Assembly (NCBI GenBank): GCA_021827245.1
Contig: JAKAWN010000362.1
Span: forward strand, 1-6,855
Direction: 5' to 3'
DNA from: Acidobacteriota bacterium
GTDB lineage: Bacteria > Acidobacteriota > Terriglobia > UBA7540
Length of the DNA stretch: 6,855 bases
Each line of letters starts with the position of its first letter. Position 1 is the stretch's first letter. This document shows positions 6,144-6,855 of this stretch, in pieces. Position numbers and translations under genes: made by a program. The notes under the pieces were generated by a model. That model was not told the DNA's origin and did not search any database. It saw only the letters and a list, made by a program, of their open reading frames with translations.

Positions 6144-6829
6144 CTTTTATAGAGAATATCTTCTGAAATGACACGCAGAGGACGCCGATACTTTTTGTTG
6201 GCCTCCCTATAGCTTTTTACAAGGCGCATAATCCTTTCTAACTCCGCGTTGAATTTACTGTCTTCTATGCTAATTTTTGGCAGTGCAAACAGCAAATCTC
6301 GAAGGGGTACTCGTAAATCTGACAGCATCATTTCAATATGGCCTATGCACAAGGGCTCCGGTGGTTTACCCTTTTCGAGAATATACAAATCCGTAGGACC
6401 ACCACAACCGAGTCCAGATGACTTTACAGCCGATAGAATATACACAGCTAGAGTAATGCCGTCCTCGGGGAGTATTTCGGGGGTGTGATATTGATCGAAA
6501 AAATACTTTGCGATTGGCTCCCCCGCACCAGTGACCTCTGGTTTCTCTTTCTCCGCAAGGCGAACGGAATCTTGCTCAGAACGGAAACACACTATTTTGT
6601 CCGGGTAAGAAATGCCGACAATAAGATCGAAACCCATAGGATCAAGAGCCATATTGTTAGGGTCTGCCCCTATCTCATCGTGATATACCTGCTTCACAAT
6701 CCTTCTTATTTCCTTTTCCGCAACGGTAGCGTTTCGTAACTTTTTAACGAAGGTGTCCCGGTTTTCGTTGGAGGTTGAGCGACGGTTCTCTGACCCGGTT
6801 CGGATAGAATCGGGTTGGAAAAATCTCAA
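6140..6829 (-). CDS. Ntn-hydrolase (proteasome-subunit-like) protein, probably 5'-truncated
   Basis: The readable domain resembles the second half of a proteasome-type Ntn hydrolase: MGFDLIVGI (65-73, counting from a TTG at 6829), a strand with an IVCFRSEQD turn, TGAGEPIAKYFFD (100-112), a helix DGITLAVYILSAVKSS, and GCGGPTDLYIL (141-151). A C-terminal helical extension (about 165-229) is not part of the core. The first half, including the N-terminal Thr/Ser/Cys nucleophile and the first beta sheet, is missing. The frame stays open through the start to the window edge, but residues 1-23 are read from the inverted-repeat element at 6780-6846 and do not look like family sequence. TTG 6829 has no Shine-Dalgarno. 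The gene may be a remnant cut by an insertion, or a genuine short variant. It is coupled to the next gene by a GTGA overlap. The family assignment is by eye. Confidence 0.55.
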   Translation of the reverse strand: MRFFQPDSIRTGSENRRSTSNENRDTFVKKLRNATVAEKEIRRIVKQVYHDEIGADPNNMALDPMGFDLIVGISYPDKIVCFRSEQDSVRLAEKEKPEVTGAGEPIAKYFFDQYHTPEILPEDGITLAVYILSAVKSSGLGCGGPTDLYILEKGKPPEPLCIGHIEMMLSDLRVPLRDLLFALPKISIEDSKFNAELERIMRLVKSYREANKKYRRPLRVISEDILYKR

Positions 6830-6846
6830 AAAGAGGAGAACCGTCG
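6780..6846. repeat. Nested inverted repeats (long outer stem with inner hairpin) before a GTG start
   Basis: The outer arms cgacggttctc (6780-6790) and gagaaccgtcg (6836-6846) are an 11-bp perfect inverted repeat. Inside, acccggttc (6793-6801) and gaatcgggt (6807-6815) form a 9-bp stem with one G-U pair and a 5-base ggata loop. The right outer arm includes the end of the Shine-Dalgarno and the first base of the GTG codon at 6846. As plus-strand RNA this would fold so as to hide the ribosome site. Such sequestration is known at the ends of several insertion sequences, where it limits transposase made from read-through transcripts. The pairing is seen directly; the role is inferred. Confidence 0.7.
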
Positions 6847-6855
6847 TGGAGAAAC
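6846..6855 (+). CDS. Possible start of a gene running off the right edge
   Basis: A purine-rich Shine-Dalgarno, aagaggaga (6831-6839), lies six bases before GTG at 6846, which opens a frame Met-Glu-Lys and then leaves the window. Only three codons are visible, so no product can be named. The structured leader in front of it would fit a transposase gene at the left end of an insertion sequence, but this is a guess. Confidence 0.3.

Noticed and set aside
1..6855. CRISPR array, tRNA or rRNA genes
   Set aside because: No regularly spaced direct repeats and no tRNA or rRNA signatures were seen on either strand by eye.

Overview
The window is a 6.9 kb piece of a Gram-negative, GC-rich bacterial chromosome. 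The Kdo pathway genes imply an LPS-type outer membrane. The style of the Crp/Fnr-like regulator and of the small exported DUF5818-like protein suggests a soil Acidobacteriota. That assignment comes from recognising protein families by eye, not from a search.

Layout from left to right. (1) Positions 1-227 hold the tail of a response-regulator receiver domain whose conserved Lys-Pro is replaced by Pro-Pro. (2) Positions 228-547 carry no convincing gene but have two inverted repeats and a plausible sigma70-type promoter. (3) A Crp/Fnr-family regulator follows (548-1207), then a small secreted protein (1416-1832) closed by a clear hairpin terminator (1859-1894). (4) An extended -10 promoter drives a tight kdsD-kdsC pair (1975-3505), giving arabinose-5-phosphate isomerase and Kdo-8-phosphate phosphatase for LPS inner-core sugar synthesis. 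(5) A convergent minus-strand pair holds an SDR oxidoreductase (5100-4303) and a metal-dependent cyclase/formamidase-like hydrolase (4251-3538), probably co-transcribed. (6) A 68-residue basic protein lies on the plus strand (5243-5449). (7) The right end (about 5490-6780, minus strand) is clearly poorer in GC. It holds two genes joined by a 4-base GTGA overlap: a remnant or truncated Ntn-hydrolase (proteasome-like) protein and an unknown, probably exported, protein. (8) At the right edge (6780-6846) a nested pair of stems sits in front of a well-spaced Shine-Dalgarno and a GTG start. This may be the end of a mobile element that cut into the Ntn-hydrolase gene.

Most of the window is ordinary housekeeping and metabolic gene content. 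I do not see a demonstrable new defence or mobile system. The parts most worth a second look are the low-GC two-gene cassette with its missing catalytic N-terminus, the structured element at the right edge, and the inverted repeat that overlaps the -35 of the Crp/Fnr gene.
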